A stretch of 64,000 bases of DNA from Gallibacterium salpingitidis (GTDB lineage: Bacteria > Pseudomonadota > Gammaproteobacteria > Enterobacterales > Pasteurellaceae), in the NCBI RefSeq assembly GCF_001678495.1, contig NZ_JTJL01000057.1, positions 1-64,000 on the forward strand, in the 5' to 3' direction. Of this stretch, positions 9,841-18,876 are shown one piece after another (the first letter of the stretch is position 1; every line of letters begins with the position of its first letter). A program made the translations under genes and the position numbers. Under the pieces are notes generated by a model that was given only the letters and a program-made list of their open reading frames with translations, did not search any database and was not told the origin of the DNA.

Positions 9841-11463
9841 TCACTTCTTACATTGCGCAATAATATCTAATTTCTTTTGATATACCGAAGTGCTTGGATT
9901 CATATCCATTAAGCCAAACAAGGTACTATATAAGTTATCTTGCGAATAAGATTGTTGTTCCGCATTTTTACGTAAACAGTCAAAATCGATATGTTCGTTT
10001 TGTCTGAAACGATCTGAGAACCACATCACCATTGGTACACGAGTTTGTTGCTCTGGCGCAATCGCATAAGGCGTTCCATGCAAATATACGCCATTCTCGC
10101 CCAAAGATTCACCATGGTCAGAAAGATAATACACCGCTGATTCCAATTCTGGATGCGCTTCGACCTTTTGAATCACTTTATCAATAAATTGATCAATATA
10201 GAGAATACCGTTGTTATAGGTATTAACTAACTGCTCATTAGTACATTTTTGAATTTCATTCGTATCACAAGTTGGAGTAAAACGGCGATATTCTGGAGTA
10301 TAGCGTTCATAATAAGTTGGTCCATGATTACCAATCGTGTGCAGCACTAATACCGTATCTTTCTTGGTACTATTAATCACTTCATCAATATACGAAAGTA
10401 GGATGTTGTCTAAACATTCACCATCTTTACAATATTTTGGATCATTTAATTCGGTAATGTTTTTATTTGGTACTCTTAAACAAACGCCTTTACAGTCACT
10501 ATTATTTTCCAACCACATAATCTCAACGCCAGCACGTTGTAATACATCTAAAATATTATCTTGATGTGAGGCTTTGACTGCGTCGTAATTATCCCGTCCC
10601 ATTCCTGAGAACATACAAGGAACTGAAACCGCTGTTGAGGTACCGCAGCTAGTTACATGCTTAAAGTTGATAATCTTATCTCCTCTTGCAGCCAACATCG
10701 GTGTTGTTTGGAATTTATAACCATTCAGCCCCCAATTTTGCGCTCGTGTCGTTTCCCCAACGACAACGACTGTCAGATGACGATAATCATCTGGTTTTTC
10801 TTGAGAAGAATCTAATCCTAGTTGTGTATATGGCATATTCGCTTGTCGAACACGTTTAATCTCGTTGATACCAGCGCTAATGAAATTGGATGGTACGATC
10901 AACGCTGGTACGCTTTTGTTATTGCGAACGAAAGCGGCATAATCTTGATAAAACACTTTTGCGATACCCAAAATTACCACCACAGAAAGCAAAATCATAC
11001 CAATACGATATGCCAATTCTTTATACCAACAACGATAATCTACTTTAACGAAAATATAGAGAATAGCTGGAATGACCCCAAATCCGATTACCCAAAGAAG
11101 ATAAGGTAAGGTAACGGTTCGTGAACTCTCAGCAAAATTAGTTTGCAACACGTTTTCTAACATATCGGTGGTGAAATAAACATCGAGGAAGGTTTCACTA
11201 TAACCAATCGCCGCACTAATAATTAGCAATACTGGTATCACGACTTTATGTAAGAAAGGAAATGCCAAGAACTGAAATACTGCGTTTAGCACAAAGAATA
11301 CAAATAAAGGAACGGTTAATAAGAAATAATCTTCTTTTGCACCTGTAAATGGATGAATCGTCAATACTTTAGCGTAAAACGCATAATTTAAAATGAAGGT
11401 GAAATAAAGAGAAACTAAACCAATTAATGAAGTAGAACGTAAAGAAAGTGTTCTTATCGGCAT
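9841..11463 (-). CDS. eptA: Lipid A phosphoethanolamine transferase EptA
   Basis: EptA adds phosphoethanolamine to lipid A phosphates at the periplasmic side of the inner membrane, lowering negative charge and polymyxin binding. About five transmembrane helices occupy residues 10-170. The periplasmic alkaline-phosphatase-like domain has GETTRAQNWG (Glu237), the nucleophile-threonine segment SCGTSTAVSVPC (residues 272-283), and the metal motif DHGESLGENG near residue 460. Paired cysteines throughout the soluble domain fit the family disulfides. The 540-residue length is normal. It is related to plasmid-borne MCR enzymes but sits in chromosomal context. No clear PmrA box was seen. Confidence 0.95.
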   Translation of the reverse strand: MPIRTLSLRSTSLIGLVSLYFTFILNYAFYAKVLTIHPFTGAKEDYFLLTVPLFVFFVLNAVFQFLAFPFLHKVVIPVLLIISAAIGYSETFLDVYFTTDMLENVLQTNFAESSRTVTLPYLLWVIGFGVIPAILYIFVKVDYRCWYKELAYRIGMILLSVVVILGIAKVFYQDYAAFVRNNKSVPALIVPSNFISAGINEIKRVRQANMPYTQLGLDSSQEKPDDYRHLTVVVVGETTRAQNWGLNGYKFQTTPMLAARGDKIINFKHVTSCGTSTAVSVPCMFSGMGRDNYDAVKASHQDNILDVLQRAGVEIMWLENNSDCKGVCLRVPNKNITELNDPKYCKDGECLDNILLSYIDEVINSTKKDTVLVLHTIGNHGPTYYERYTPEYRRFTPTCDTNEIQKCTNEQLVNTYNNGILYIDQFIDKVIQKVEAHPELESAVYYLSDHGESLGENGVYLHGTPYAIAPEQQTRVPMVMWFSDRFRQNEHIDFDCLRKNAEQQSYSQDNLYSTLFGLMDMNPSTSVYQKKLDIIAQCKK

Positions 11464-11581
11464 AAACTACATAATCCTTGCAATAAATGAGTAATCAATA
11501 AAAACGCTGTTTTGACAGAATGGGTAATAAAAAGTTCTCTACTGTTTTAACAACTACTCTAATTTATCTATCAAAATAAAA

Positions 11582-11618
11582 AATCTCTATTTTAGAGACA
11601 TCCTCCAAAATAGAGATT
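11582..11618 (-). terminator. Terminator after the sulfatase gene
   Basis: Perfect 12-bp arms AATCTCTATTTT and AAAATAGAGATT are separated by 13 bp. On the minus strand the hairpin is followed by TTTTTTATTTTG. It ends the symporter-sulfatase message before eptA. Confidence 0.85.
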
Positions 11619-11648
11619 ACTATTAACTAATAATTGAAAAAGAATTAC

Positions 11649-13097
11649 TTAAACTTCATTAATAATTCGGTAAACCCAGTTTTCTAATGGATCATTAAGT
11701 CTCTTCATTTCAGTGTGCATTTCTTGCAACATCTCTTTTTTGATAGTCGTATATTTCTGATCATAAAAGAGATTATTTAGTTCTCCCGGATCATTGATAA
11801 TATCGTAAAGTTCACAAACATCACTCGCATTAAAAACTAACTTATAATCTTTGCGACGCCACATTCTCTGTTCAAAATAAACGAAATGTCCTGCCAATTG
11901 CGCCAATAATCCTTTTCGTTCATTATTCTGACCTTTTCGAATAATTGGCAATATACTTTCACCTTCAAATTCTTTTGGAATAACTTGCTCTGCTACATCG
12001 TAAACCGTAGAAGTAAGATCATGCAAATACACTAAATTGTCATCTCTCACATTTACTCGTTGAGAGACAGGATCTTTAACAATAAGCGGGATATTGTATG
12101 TACTATCAAACATAAATTCTCCCTTCTCTATCATTCTATGAGCTCCCATTGCATCACCATGATCTGCTGTCACAACGATAAACGTATCATCATACAATCC
12201 CTTATCCTCTAAGAATTTAAACAATTCACCGATAGCATCATCAATAAGCGTAATATATCCCCAAAATTTGGTAATAACTTCTCGCCAATGTTCTTCACTT
12301 GCTTCCCACATCCCCCACATTTTAGAAATAGTACGATAATGCCCTGGTTTACCTTCCAAAGGTTTAAAGAAGCTTTCATCTAATACAACATCTTTCGGAT
12401 CATACATGGAATAATAGGGTTCTGGCACTATACATGGAGTATGAGGTCCCCAGAAATTTATCCAAGTGAAAAATGGTTTCTCTTCATCTAATGATTCCTG
12501 AATAAATCTTTTAGATTCATCAATTATAAAGTAAGGGATCGTTTGTTCTTTTGTTCCAGATAATAAACCGCAAAGCTCCTGTACCCGTAAATGAGGATTA
12601 TCACCAAAATAAGCTAAACTTACTTCTGGAATATCCAAACATTTCTCATCCAACCATTCTTTATAACGATTAGAATGTGTTGGTGGTTGATCGAAAACTA
12701 GGTTTTTATACACCTGACTTCCAGGATAGCCATAACCGTCAAAATTATGACCTCGTATACCATAATCAGCAGGAACTGATTTTGTACCAACATGCCATTT
12801 ACCAGCCACATAACAATTGTAGCCATCTAAATCCATAATATTTGGAGCATCAACACTAATTTCACCAGTTCCACCTTTTTCACCATTACGAATAATTCCG
12901 TGTGATGATGGCATAAGTCCTGTAAATAAAGATGTTCTTGCTGGACCACATACAGAAGCCGGTGTGAACGCATTATCAAAACGAATCCCTTCTTGAGCCA
13001 ATCTATCAATATTAGGAGTTTTGACAATATTATGCCCATAAGCTCCCAACATATCCTTTCTAACTTGATCCAATAAAATATAAATCACATTACGCAT
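11649..13097 (-). CDS. Cys-type sulfatase, cytoplasmic (YidJ-like)
   Basis: This is a type I sulfatase of the alkaline-phosphatase superfamily that hydrolyses a sulfate ester. The formylglycine motif CxPxR is CGPAR with Cys50; other active-site elements are Asp10-Gln11 near the N-terminus, Lys100-Trp-His102 (AGKWHVG) and Asp312-His313 (TADHGD). The 482-residue protein has no signal peptide, so the enzyme should act in the cytoplasm on an imported sulfated molecule. It starts one base after the symporter stop codon, so they are coupled. The pair resembles E. coli yidJ-yidK. The substrate is unknown; a sulfated hexose or N-acetylhexosamine is my inference from the neighbours. Confidence 0.9.
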   Translation of the reverse strand: MRNVIYILLDQVRKDMLGAYGHNIVKTPNIDRLAQEGIRFDNAFTPASVCGPARTSLFTGLMPSSHGIIRNGEKGGTGEISVDAPNIMDLDGYNCYVAGKWHVGTKSVPADYGIRGHNFDGYGYPGSQVYKNLVFDQPPTHSNRYKEWLDEKCLDIPEVSLAYFGDNPHLRVQELCGLLSGTKEQTIPYFIIDESKRFIQESLDEEKPFFTWINFWGPHTPCIVPEPYYSMYDPKDVVLDESFFKPLEGKPGHYRTISKMWGMWEASEEHWREVITKFWGYITLIDDAIGELFKFLEDKGLYDDTFIVVTADHGDAMGAHRMIEKGEFMFDSTYNIPLIVKDPVSQRVNVRDDNLVYLHDLTSTVYDVAEQVIPKEFEGESILPIIRKGQNNERKGLLAQLAGHFVYFEQRMWRRKDYKLVFNASDVCELYDIINDPGELNNLFYDQKYTTIKKEMLQEMHTEMKRLNDPLENWVYRIINEV

Positions 13098-13098
13098 A

Positions 13099-14784
13099 TT
13101 AAGCCTTCTGTTTATTTTTACCTACTACAATAAGTAAGATAGCTTGAATAATCACATAGCCACAAATAATCCACAATGGTTTGCCCTCTGGAGAAGCTAA
13201 GCCAATTGGAGATAAAAGTGCATAAAGAGATAATAAACCTAAGATTAAAGAAGCAACTGTTACATTTACATATTCCCAGTTACTGAGATCAACATTGCTT
13301 TTATTTTCAGTATTATCTTGATAAGGAGTATCTCTACGTAGGAATATTCCTAATATTAACATTACCGCAACATCGAATACAAAGAGTGCAGCCATTACAT
13401 ATACAAAGTTAATTTTTACATTAAACACCCATACAATGAGGAAATATAAAACTATATGCAATAATAATGCTATACGAGCTGCTAAGCCTGATACCGTTTT
13501 ATTAAATAATCCAACAGCAAATAATGCTACGATTGGAATATTAACAAAACCAGCAAAACGTTTAGTAATTAAAAAGATACCATCTGTTCCAAACATAAGT
13601 AATGGACCAATAATAATAGTTACAATTGCCATCACAGTTGAGACTTTTTTCGCATAAACAATCAATTCTTTATCTTCAAATGTTTTCTTAGTAATTGAAG
13701 GCAGTAAGTCTTTACAATAAATAGTTGCAGCAGAATTCAAGAAAGAATTGAATGTACTTAAAATTGCACCAAATAATGCGGCAACAAAAAATCCTTGTAA
13801 GACAGTTGGTAATACTCGATTAACCAATTCAGGATAAGATAAATCAATAGGATTTAAACCTTCACCAATAATGTGGAAACTAAGTAATCCTGGTACATTT
13901 AAAATAAGAGGTAATAATAATAAGAATAGTGCTGCAATTAAAATTCCTTTTTGCCCAGATTTTAAATCCTTCGCTCCCAAAGCACGTTGTACAATCGCTT
14001 GGTTAGTTGTCCAATAGAAAAAATGCACCAACATAATACCTGTAAAAATTGTTGGCCAAGGTACTGCATCCGTTGCACTACCAATCGCATTAAACTTTTC
14101 GACATGAGTTGTACCAATAATATGCACCCCTTCCATAAAACTGCCTTTTCCTAAATAAATCAGTCCAAAAATTGGTACTAATATTGCTCCAATCACTAAA
14201 ATGACAGCATTAATAGTATCTGATACAGCAACAGCTTTTAAGCCACCAAAAATTGCATACGCAGCACCAACAACACCAATTGCCATTACAGTATAAACTA
14301 TAGATTCCGCATAACTGATACCAAAAGTAGTTTCAAGATTAAAGATCTTATTAAAAGCAATTGCTCCCGTATATAATGCTGTCGGAATAACAATAAAAAG
14401 GTAAAAGACTAAAAAAAGACCTGACATAATTAATCGAGTTTGTCTGTCAAATCGATTTTCAAAAAACTCAGGAATAGTAGTGTACCCATTTCTAATATAT
14501 TTAGGTAATAGATACAGTGCTAAAAAACACAATGGAATAACCGTTGGTACTGTCCAAGCAATAATTGAAAAATTCCCCAGATAAGAATTAGCGTTAACGC
14601 CTATGATTTGTTCTGTTGATAATGAAGTCAATATCATAGAACATCCGATCACAAACCCACTCAACCCTCGTCCTGCAAGGAAATAACCTTTAGATGTTGA
14701 TAAATCATCATTTTTTGTTTTTTGCCACGAAAGCCATGCAACTCCACCAGTGACAAGTAAGAAACTAATAATTGTTAAAAGCAT
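13099..14784 (-). CDS. Sodium/solute symporter (SSS family, YidK/SGLT-like)
   Basis: This is an integral membrane transporter of about 14 helices and 561 residues, the size of E. coli YidK and of SGLT-type sugar symporters. Family features are [22 protein letters not shown] near residue 33, [14 protein letters not shown] near residue 125, and the central [15 protein letters not shown] segment. Because it is coupled to a cytoplasmic sulfatase, I infer that it imports a sulfated sugar with sodium. Its 5' region holds a CRP site and an FNR-like palindrome. Base composition is AT-richer than in the flanking housekeeping genes. Confidence 0.9.
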   Translation of the reverse strand: MLLTIISFLLVTGGVAWLSWQKTKNDDLSTSKGYFLAGRGLSGFVIGCSMILTSLSTEQIIGVNANSYLGNFSIIAWTVPTVIPLCFLALYLLPKYIRNGYTTIPEFFENRFDRQTRLIMSGLFLVFYLFIVIPTALYTGAIAFNKIFNLETTFGISYAESIVYTVMAIGVVGAAYAIFGGLKAVAVSDTINAVILVIGAILVPIFGLIYLGKGSFMEGVHIIGTTHVEKFNAIGSATDAVPWPTIFTGIMLVHFFYWTTNQAIVQRALGAKDLKSGQKGILIAALFLLLLPLILNVPGLLSFHIIGEGLNPIDLSYPELVNRVLPTVLQGFFVAALFGAILSTFNSFLNSAATIYCKDLLPSITKKTFEDKELIVYAKKVSTVMAIVTIIIGPLLMFGTDGIFLITKRFAGFVNIPIVALFAVGLFNKTVSGLAARIALLLHIVLYFLIVWVFNVKINFVYVMAALFVFDVAVMLILGIFLRRDTPYQDNTENKSNVDLSNWEYVNVTVASLILGLLSLYALLSPIGLASPEGKPLWIICGYVIIQAILLIVVGKNKQKA

Positions 14785-14840
14785 ATTGCCTCCTGTACTA
14801 TTCTTAAATGATATTTCAAAGATATAAATATCTATTAACT

Positions 14841-14907
14841 AGGATAAATACATTTAGCGCTTACTTGATATGATGATAATCATAGTGAGTATGTGAGGAA
14901 GATCACA
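14841..14907 (-). promoter_or_regulatory. Promoter region of the symporter-sulfatase operon: CRP site plus ATGAT-N4-ATCAT operator
   Basis: Read toward the symporter, a perfect CRP site TGTGA-N6-TCACA (14892-14907) comes first, then ATGAT-GATA-ATCAT (14870-14883), then a possible -10 TATCCT (14841-14846 on the minus strand). The centres of the two palindromes are exactly 23 bp apart. The operator centre is 35.5 bp from the end of the -10 box, the geometry of an FNR/CRP class II activator site. The same arrangement recurs upstream of the ROK kinase gene. The site positions are seen directly; the regulatory role is inference. Confidence 0.7.
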
Positions 14908-14976
14908 GATTATAAATATAATTTATACATCATGATAACCTTTCTCTACTACCAATAAGAAAGTATTTTAAAAACC

Positions 14977-16173
14977 TCAAGGGATTATATTTTTCATTCC
15001 TTGTATATTTTCCCCATGCCGAATCATTTCTTTCATTCTTAGCATAAAAGGTGCTGTTTTTTTAAAAAAGAACTGATATGACGGACATAGATAATTTTGC
15101 TTAAAATCTTCTCCCTTTATCGAAACAATTCTATGTTTTGGACACCCTCCATGACAAATATTCTTAACATCACATTTCTGACATTTCTTAGTTAGCGTTG
15201 TCTTTTTATTTTGACCAAATTTAACCTGTTTCGATGAACCAACAATTTCGGCAAGAGATCGATTATTAATATTTCCTATTCTATAAACTGGATACACAAA
15301 ATGATCACAAGAATAAACATCCCCATTAGCTTCTAATACTACTGATTTACCACAAGTTTCACTATGGACACAGCTACTTGATGGATAACCTAGCCATTGT
15401 CCTAATAAATTATCAAAAGTATTAATAAAAATACGACCTACATCTTGTTTTAACCACTCATCAAATACATCCCATAAAAATTGACCATAACCATCTGCTG
15501 GTACAGAAAATGATGCCATACGATAATTTTTATTTGGCATATAATCTGAACGCTGTAATGAGTAATTAGCAACTTCTACAACGGGGATAAATTGCATAAA
15601 TGTTGAGCCTAACTCTTTCAATGACTGATATGTTTCTTTACCTTTGTGCCAATTTTGATCATTAACTACTGTTAATGTATTGAAATCAACTTGGTATTCT
15701 TTTAGTAATTGAATGGTACGTTTTACTCGTTCAAATGTAGGTTGTCCATTAATAGATATACGATATCTGTTATGAATATCTGACAATCCATCAATAGATA
15801 TACCAATTAAAAATTGATTTTCTCTGAAAAACTCAGCCCATTGATGATTCAATGCAATACCATTTGTTTGAAAACTATTACTAATGCGTTTTCCATTAGC
15901 AAATCGCTTTTGATACATAACTACTTTCTTAAAAAAGTCTAATCCTAAAAGAGTTGGTTCACCCCCTTGCCACATAAAGTCAATATGATTACCAGCAAAT
16001 GAATTAATATAATTCTTTACATAATTCTCTAATGTATTTTCTGTCATCATATCAACATTATGAGTAAGAACTCCTTCTTTTTCTAAATAAAAACAGTATT
16101 CACATTTAATATTACAATGAAAACTACTTGGCTTGGCCATTACATGAAAATGAGACTGTTTGAATTGGGACAT
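14977..16173 (-). CDS. Anaerobic sulfatase-maturating radical SAM enzyme
   Basis: This enzyme converts the active-site Cys of sulfatases into formylglycine using S-adenosylmethionine, without oxygen. The radical SAM motif CX3CX2C is at Cys20, Cys24 and Cys27 (HCNIKCEYC), followed by GGEPTLLG. A SPASM/twitch region with many cysteines supplies auxiliary iron-sulfur clusters: CVHSETC, VYSCDHF, and CQKCDVKNICHGGC near the end. The 398-residue length matches anSMEs. Its presence fits the Cys-type sulfatase nearby. It is transcribed with the TauE-type gene (43-bp gap). Confidence 0.93.
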   Translation of the reverse strand: MSQFKQSHFHVMAKPSSFHCNIKCEYCFYLEKEGVLTHNVDMMTENTLENYVKNYINSFAGNHIDFMWQGGEPTLLGLDFFKKVVMYQKRFANGKRISNSFQTNGIALNHQWAEFFRENQFLIGISIDGLSDIHNRYRISINGQPTFERVKRTIQLLKEYQVDFNTLTVVNDQNWHKGKETYQSLKELGSTFMQFIPVVEVANYSLQRSDYMPNKNYRMASFSVPADGYGQFLWDVFDEWLKQDVGRIFINTFDNLLGQWLGYPSSSCVHSETCGKSVVLEANGDVYSCDHFVYPVYRIGNINNRSLAEIVGSSKQVKFGQNKKTTLTKKCQKCDVKNICHGGCPKHRIVSIKGEDFKQNYLCPSYQFFFKKTAPFMLRMKEMIRHGENIQGMKNIIP

Positions 16174-16216
16174 ATAAACTTCTTATTTATTTTAGATTAG
16201 AGATTAACGTTTAAAT

Positions 16217-17017
16217 TTAAATGAACTGCAACAATAACATATATAAGGCAATAACAAATAGAATAAGACCCAATAATTTTTGTGACAACTCTGGTTTTAG
16301 TTTTCCTCTAATTCTCATAGAAAAAAAACTCATAAAGAATGAACTTAATACAACAATAAACACAATACTAAAATTCACGTAACCAATTTGCCATGAGCCT
16401 GCAATAGATACATCGGGTGATTTATGTAAATAACCATACAGATTACCGATACCGCCAATGACCATCATATAATTAGTATAAACGGCTATTTGACGAACAC
16501 TTACACTTGGTAACTGGCTAATTAATGGCGACATAATAGAACCACCACCAATTCCAGTAATTCCTGCAACTCCTCCACCGAATAAACAAGCAATAACACC
16601 TTGGAACATATCATTTTTCTGCTTATATTCTTCTTGTTTGCTTGTTTTCAAATCTAATAACGTTTTTAATGCTAATAATACCAAGGTAACAACAAATATC
16701 GATACAATGACTAAATCTGAAACGTTAAAACTAAGTGAAAATCCTAATTGCACTCCCGCAATCATTCCTATTGACCAAACAATTAATTTTCTGATGTCAA
16801 TGAAAACTTTCTGCTTAAAGAAATAAACTAGATTAATTATTGCTGTACCCATAACGATAGTTAATGAAGTAGCAGCCACCATCTGTAATGGTATATTTGG
16901 GAAAAGCGTATGTAACATTGGTACCATTAATACACCACCTCCAATGCCAAATAGTGCTGACATTAGATTTGCAAGCATACCGCATATAATTAAAGTAACA
17001 ATAATAGATAGTGTCAT
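16217..17017 (-). CDS. TauE/SafE-family anion exporter
   Basis: This is a membrane protein of 266 residues with about eight helices in the duplicated TauE/SafE pattern: MLANLMSALFGIGGGVLMVPML in the first half and GGGVAGITGIGGGSIMSPL in the second. Family members export sulfite, sulfoacetate or related sulfur anions. Next to a sulfatase, removal of released sulfate or sulfite is the likely job, which is inference. The start has AGGATG upstream. It begins the operon with the maturase and is divergent from the ROK kinase; the shared promoter region holds two FNR-like palindromes and a CRP site. Confidence 0.85.
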   Translation of the reverse strand: MTLSIIVTLIICGMLANLMSALFGIGGGVLMVPMLHTLFPNIPLQMVAATSLTIVMGTAIINLVYFFKQKVFIDIRKLIVWSIGMIAGVQLGFSLSFNVSDLVIVSIFVVTLVLLALKTLLDLKTSKQEEYKQKNDMFQGVIACLFGGGVAGITGIGGGSIMSPLISQLPSVSVRQIAVYTNYMMVIGGIGNLYGYLHKSPDVSIAGSWQIGYVNFSIVFIVVLSSFFMSFFSMRIRGKLKPELSQKLLGLILFVIALYMLLLQFI

Positions 17018-17041
17018 ATATCATCCTAGTAATTTTTTAAT

Positions 17042-17206
17042 ATTATGACGGAGTTATAACTTCTACCTTTATGATCACCATCATATTTGATCAGCTATAA
17101 ATATATAACGATCAGGAATAAAAAAGTAAGATCTCTATTTTGTGAACCATCTCACAAAATTCTTATGATAAATATCATAAATCTTAATATATTAATTCCT
17201 TATACT
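17042..17206. promoter_or_regulatory. Divergent control region of the sulfatase cluster: two ATGAT-N4-ATCAT operators and a CRP site
   Basis: Operator A is ATGAT-CACC-ATCAT at 17071-17084, with a -10-like CATAAT at 17042-17047 on the minus strand toward the TauE gene. Operator B is ATGAT-AAAT-ATCAT at 17165-17178, with a -10-like TATACT at 17201-17206 toward the kinase gene. A perfect CRP palindrome (TGTGA-ACCATC-TCACA, extended by flanking ATTT/AAAT) lies at 17141-17156. CRP to operator B is exactly 23 bp centre to centre. Operator centres are 35.5 (A) and 34.5 bp (B) from the ends of the -10 boxes, so both suit class II activation. Confidence 0.7.
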
Positions 17207-17241
17207 TACTATTATCTATTTATCACTCCCTGCGAACCAAT

Positions 17242-18231
17242 ATGAAACAGCATAATATACTCAATTACTATGTCGGAATTGACATTGGTGGAACTAATAC
17301 AAAGATCGGTATCGTTGATGACAAATGTAATATTATTATTGAAAAAAGCATTAAAACATTGCCTGAATTAGGAGTTCAAAAGACTTTCTCTAGGATATGG
17401 AAAACTACCCAAGAAATGGCTGATACTATTAACATTTCAGAGGATAATATTATAGGCATTGGTCTAGGTATTCCTGGATTAATCATCAATCAGTCTATCA
17501 TAAAACGAGCTGCTAATTTCCCTTGGGGTGATAACGTTAATGCTAAGCATTTAATGGAAGAAATCACCAAAAAACCAGTTAAGGTTGAAAAAGATGTTAA
17601 TAATATTGCACTAGGTGAATATCTCTTCGGTGAAGGTCGTGGATTTAAAAATATCCTTGTAATCTCAATTGGTACTGGAGTATCAGCTGGAATTATTATC
17701 AATCATCAAATCTTGTCTGGCACTACTGGATGTGGCGGTGAGTTTGGACATATTGTTATCAATCCAAATGGATTAAAATGTGGGTGTGGATTAACAGGCT
17801 GTCTTGAAACTTACGTTTCTACAGCAGGCTTGCTAAGAGAAGCCAAAAAACTGATTACCGAAAAAAATTCTGGGTTAATCAGTAAACAATTCCAAAATAA
17901 TCTGCAACAATTAGAAGTACATCACATCTTTGAGTTTTATAAAAAAGATGATGCTATTGCAATCACAGTTATTGAAAACTTCTGTAGACACTTAGCTTAT
18001 GGAATAGGGATATTGCTAAATATAATTAATCCGGATGCAATTATTTTTGCTGGTGGCATATCAAAATCTGCAGACGTAATCATAGAAAAAGTAAACAAAT
18101 ACCTTCATAATTATGCATTACAAGCATCTATGGAGAATCTCCAATTCAGAAGCAGTAAATTACTTGATTCAGCAGGAATAAAAGGTGCAGCAGCATTAAT
18201 TATGAATACTGATAAAACAGAGAACCTATGA
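17242..18231 (+). CDS. ROK-family sugar kinase
   Basis: This is an ATP-dependent sugar kinase of the ROK family (329 residues). The phosphate-binding motif DIGGTNT is at residues 14-20, the catalytic Asp118 lies in VEKDVNNIALGE, and the zinc site is formed by His170 (GGEFGH) with Cys180, Cys182 and Cys187 (KCGCGLTGC). There is no N-terminal helix-turn-helix, so it is an enzyme and not a ROK repressor. Glucose, GlcNAc and ManNAc kinases share these motifs, so the substrate is open. In this cluster it would phosphorylate the sugar freed by the sulfatase. Its stop overlaps the start of the regulator gene (ATGA). Confidence 0.88.
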   Translation: MKQHNILNYYVGIDIGGTNTKIGIVDDKCNIIIEKSIKTLPELGVQKTFSRIWKTTQEMADTINISEDNIIGIGLGIPGLIINQSIIKRAANFPWGDNVNAKHLMEEITKKPVKVEKDVNNIALGEYLFGEGRGFKNILVISIGTGVSAGIIINHQILSGTTGCGGEFGHIVINPNGLKCGCGLTGCLETYVSTAGLLREAKKLITEKNSGLISKQFQNNLQQLEVHHIFEFYKKDDAIAITVIENFCRHLAYGIGILLNIINPDAIIFAGGISKSADVIIEKVNKYLHNYALQASMENLQFRSSKLLDSAGIKGAAALIMNTDKTENL

Positions 18232-18791
18232 TGAATACTCTAATATTATTTCCTAAGGATTTAAAACATTGTCAATGCACCTACTTACACACTGTTCCTA
18301 GAGGAACAGAGTTATATTTCCAAGGAAACTCTTCTCACGAATTTTATTTCTTAGAGAAAGGATTAGTGGGGCTATACCATACTTTAGAAAATGGTAAAGA
18401 AAGTTTAGTCAGAATTTATAAACAAGGAGACTATTTCGGATTTAGAACTTTATTTGGTGATGGTAAATACCACTGTACTGCAAAGATACTAAAGAAATCT
18501 GAAATAATTAGAATTACCCCGAAAAATTTAGAAAATTTCTTTTCAGAGAACCCTGACATCATTCGTATGCTATTTCAAATCTTAGCAAATGAATTGAGAG
18601 ATGCAGAAGGACGATTAGCAAAAAGTGCATATCTAAAAAGTTTAGACAGAATCATAGATAGCATTTGCTTCTTAAATGAGAATTTTCCTGAATATAACTG
18701 GACCAATAGAGAAATTGCAGAATATACAGGCTGCGAAACAGAAACAGCAATTAGAATTACTAGAGAATTGCGTAAAAAAAATTTACTCTGA
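18228..18791 (+). CDS. Crp/Fnr-family regulator, apparently truncated at the C-terminus
   Basis: The N-terminal beta-barrel domain (about residues 20-105: GTELYFQGNSSHEFYFLEKG, GDYFGFRTLF) is joined by a long dimer helix to a helix-turn-helix at 155-181 (REIAEYTGCETETAIRITREL). In the recognition helix Glu172 and Arg176 match FNR Glu209 and Arg213, while Ile175 replaces Ser212. The FNR iron-sulfur Cys pattern is absent. Translation stops right after the recognition helix (KKNLL). One extra A in the A8 run at 18774-18781 would give a 206-residue protein ending with a normal wing (LRGKIVDI). It overlaps the ROK kinase gene by 4 bp. It probably binds the cluster's ATGAT-N4-ATCAT sites. Confidence 0.82.
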   Translation: MMNTLILFPKDLKHCQCTYLHTVPRGTELYFQGNSSHEFYFLEKGLVGLYHTLENGKESLVRIYKQGDYFGFRTLFGDGKYHCTAKILKKSEIIRITPKNLENFFSENPDIIRMLFQILANELRDAEGRLAKSAYLKSLDRIIDSICFLNENFPEYNWTNREIAEYTGCETETAIRITRELRKKNLL

Positions 18792-18799
18792 GAGGAAAA

Positions 18800-18854
18800 A
18801 TAGTGGACATACATATCCACTATTTCAATAGCCCTCACATTTATTGAAGGGCTA
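18800..18854 (+). terminator. Two hairpins after the Crp/Fnr-like gene
   Basis: ATAGTGGA/TCCACTAT (18800-18823) is followed by TAGCCCT/AGGGCTA (about 18829-18854). Neither has a long U-tract on the plus strand. They lie between the convergent regulator and ytfE-like genes, so they probably act as weak terminators. Confidence 0.5.
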
Positions 18855-18876
18855 TATCGTACCTATCGTCTAACAT

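Noticed and set aside
14870..17178. The ATGAT-N4-ATCAT palindromes as ordinary FNR boxes
   Set aside because: All three differ from TTGAT-N4-ATCAA at both outer bases in the same way. A dedicated regulator with an altered recognition helix explains this better, though FNR binding is not excluded.
18577..18838. Antisense open frame across the end of the Crp/Fnr-like gene
   Set aside because: It has no binding site and no recognisable domain and overlaps a clear HTH-encoding sequence.
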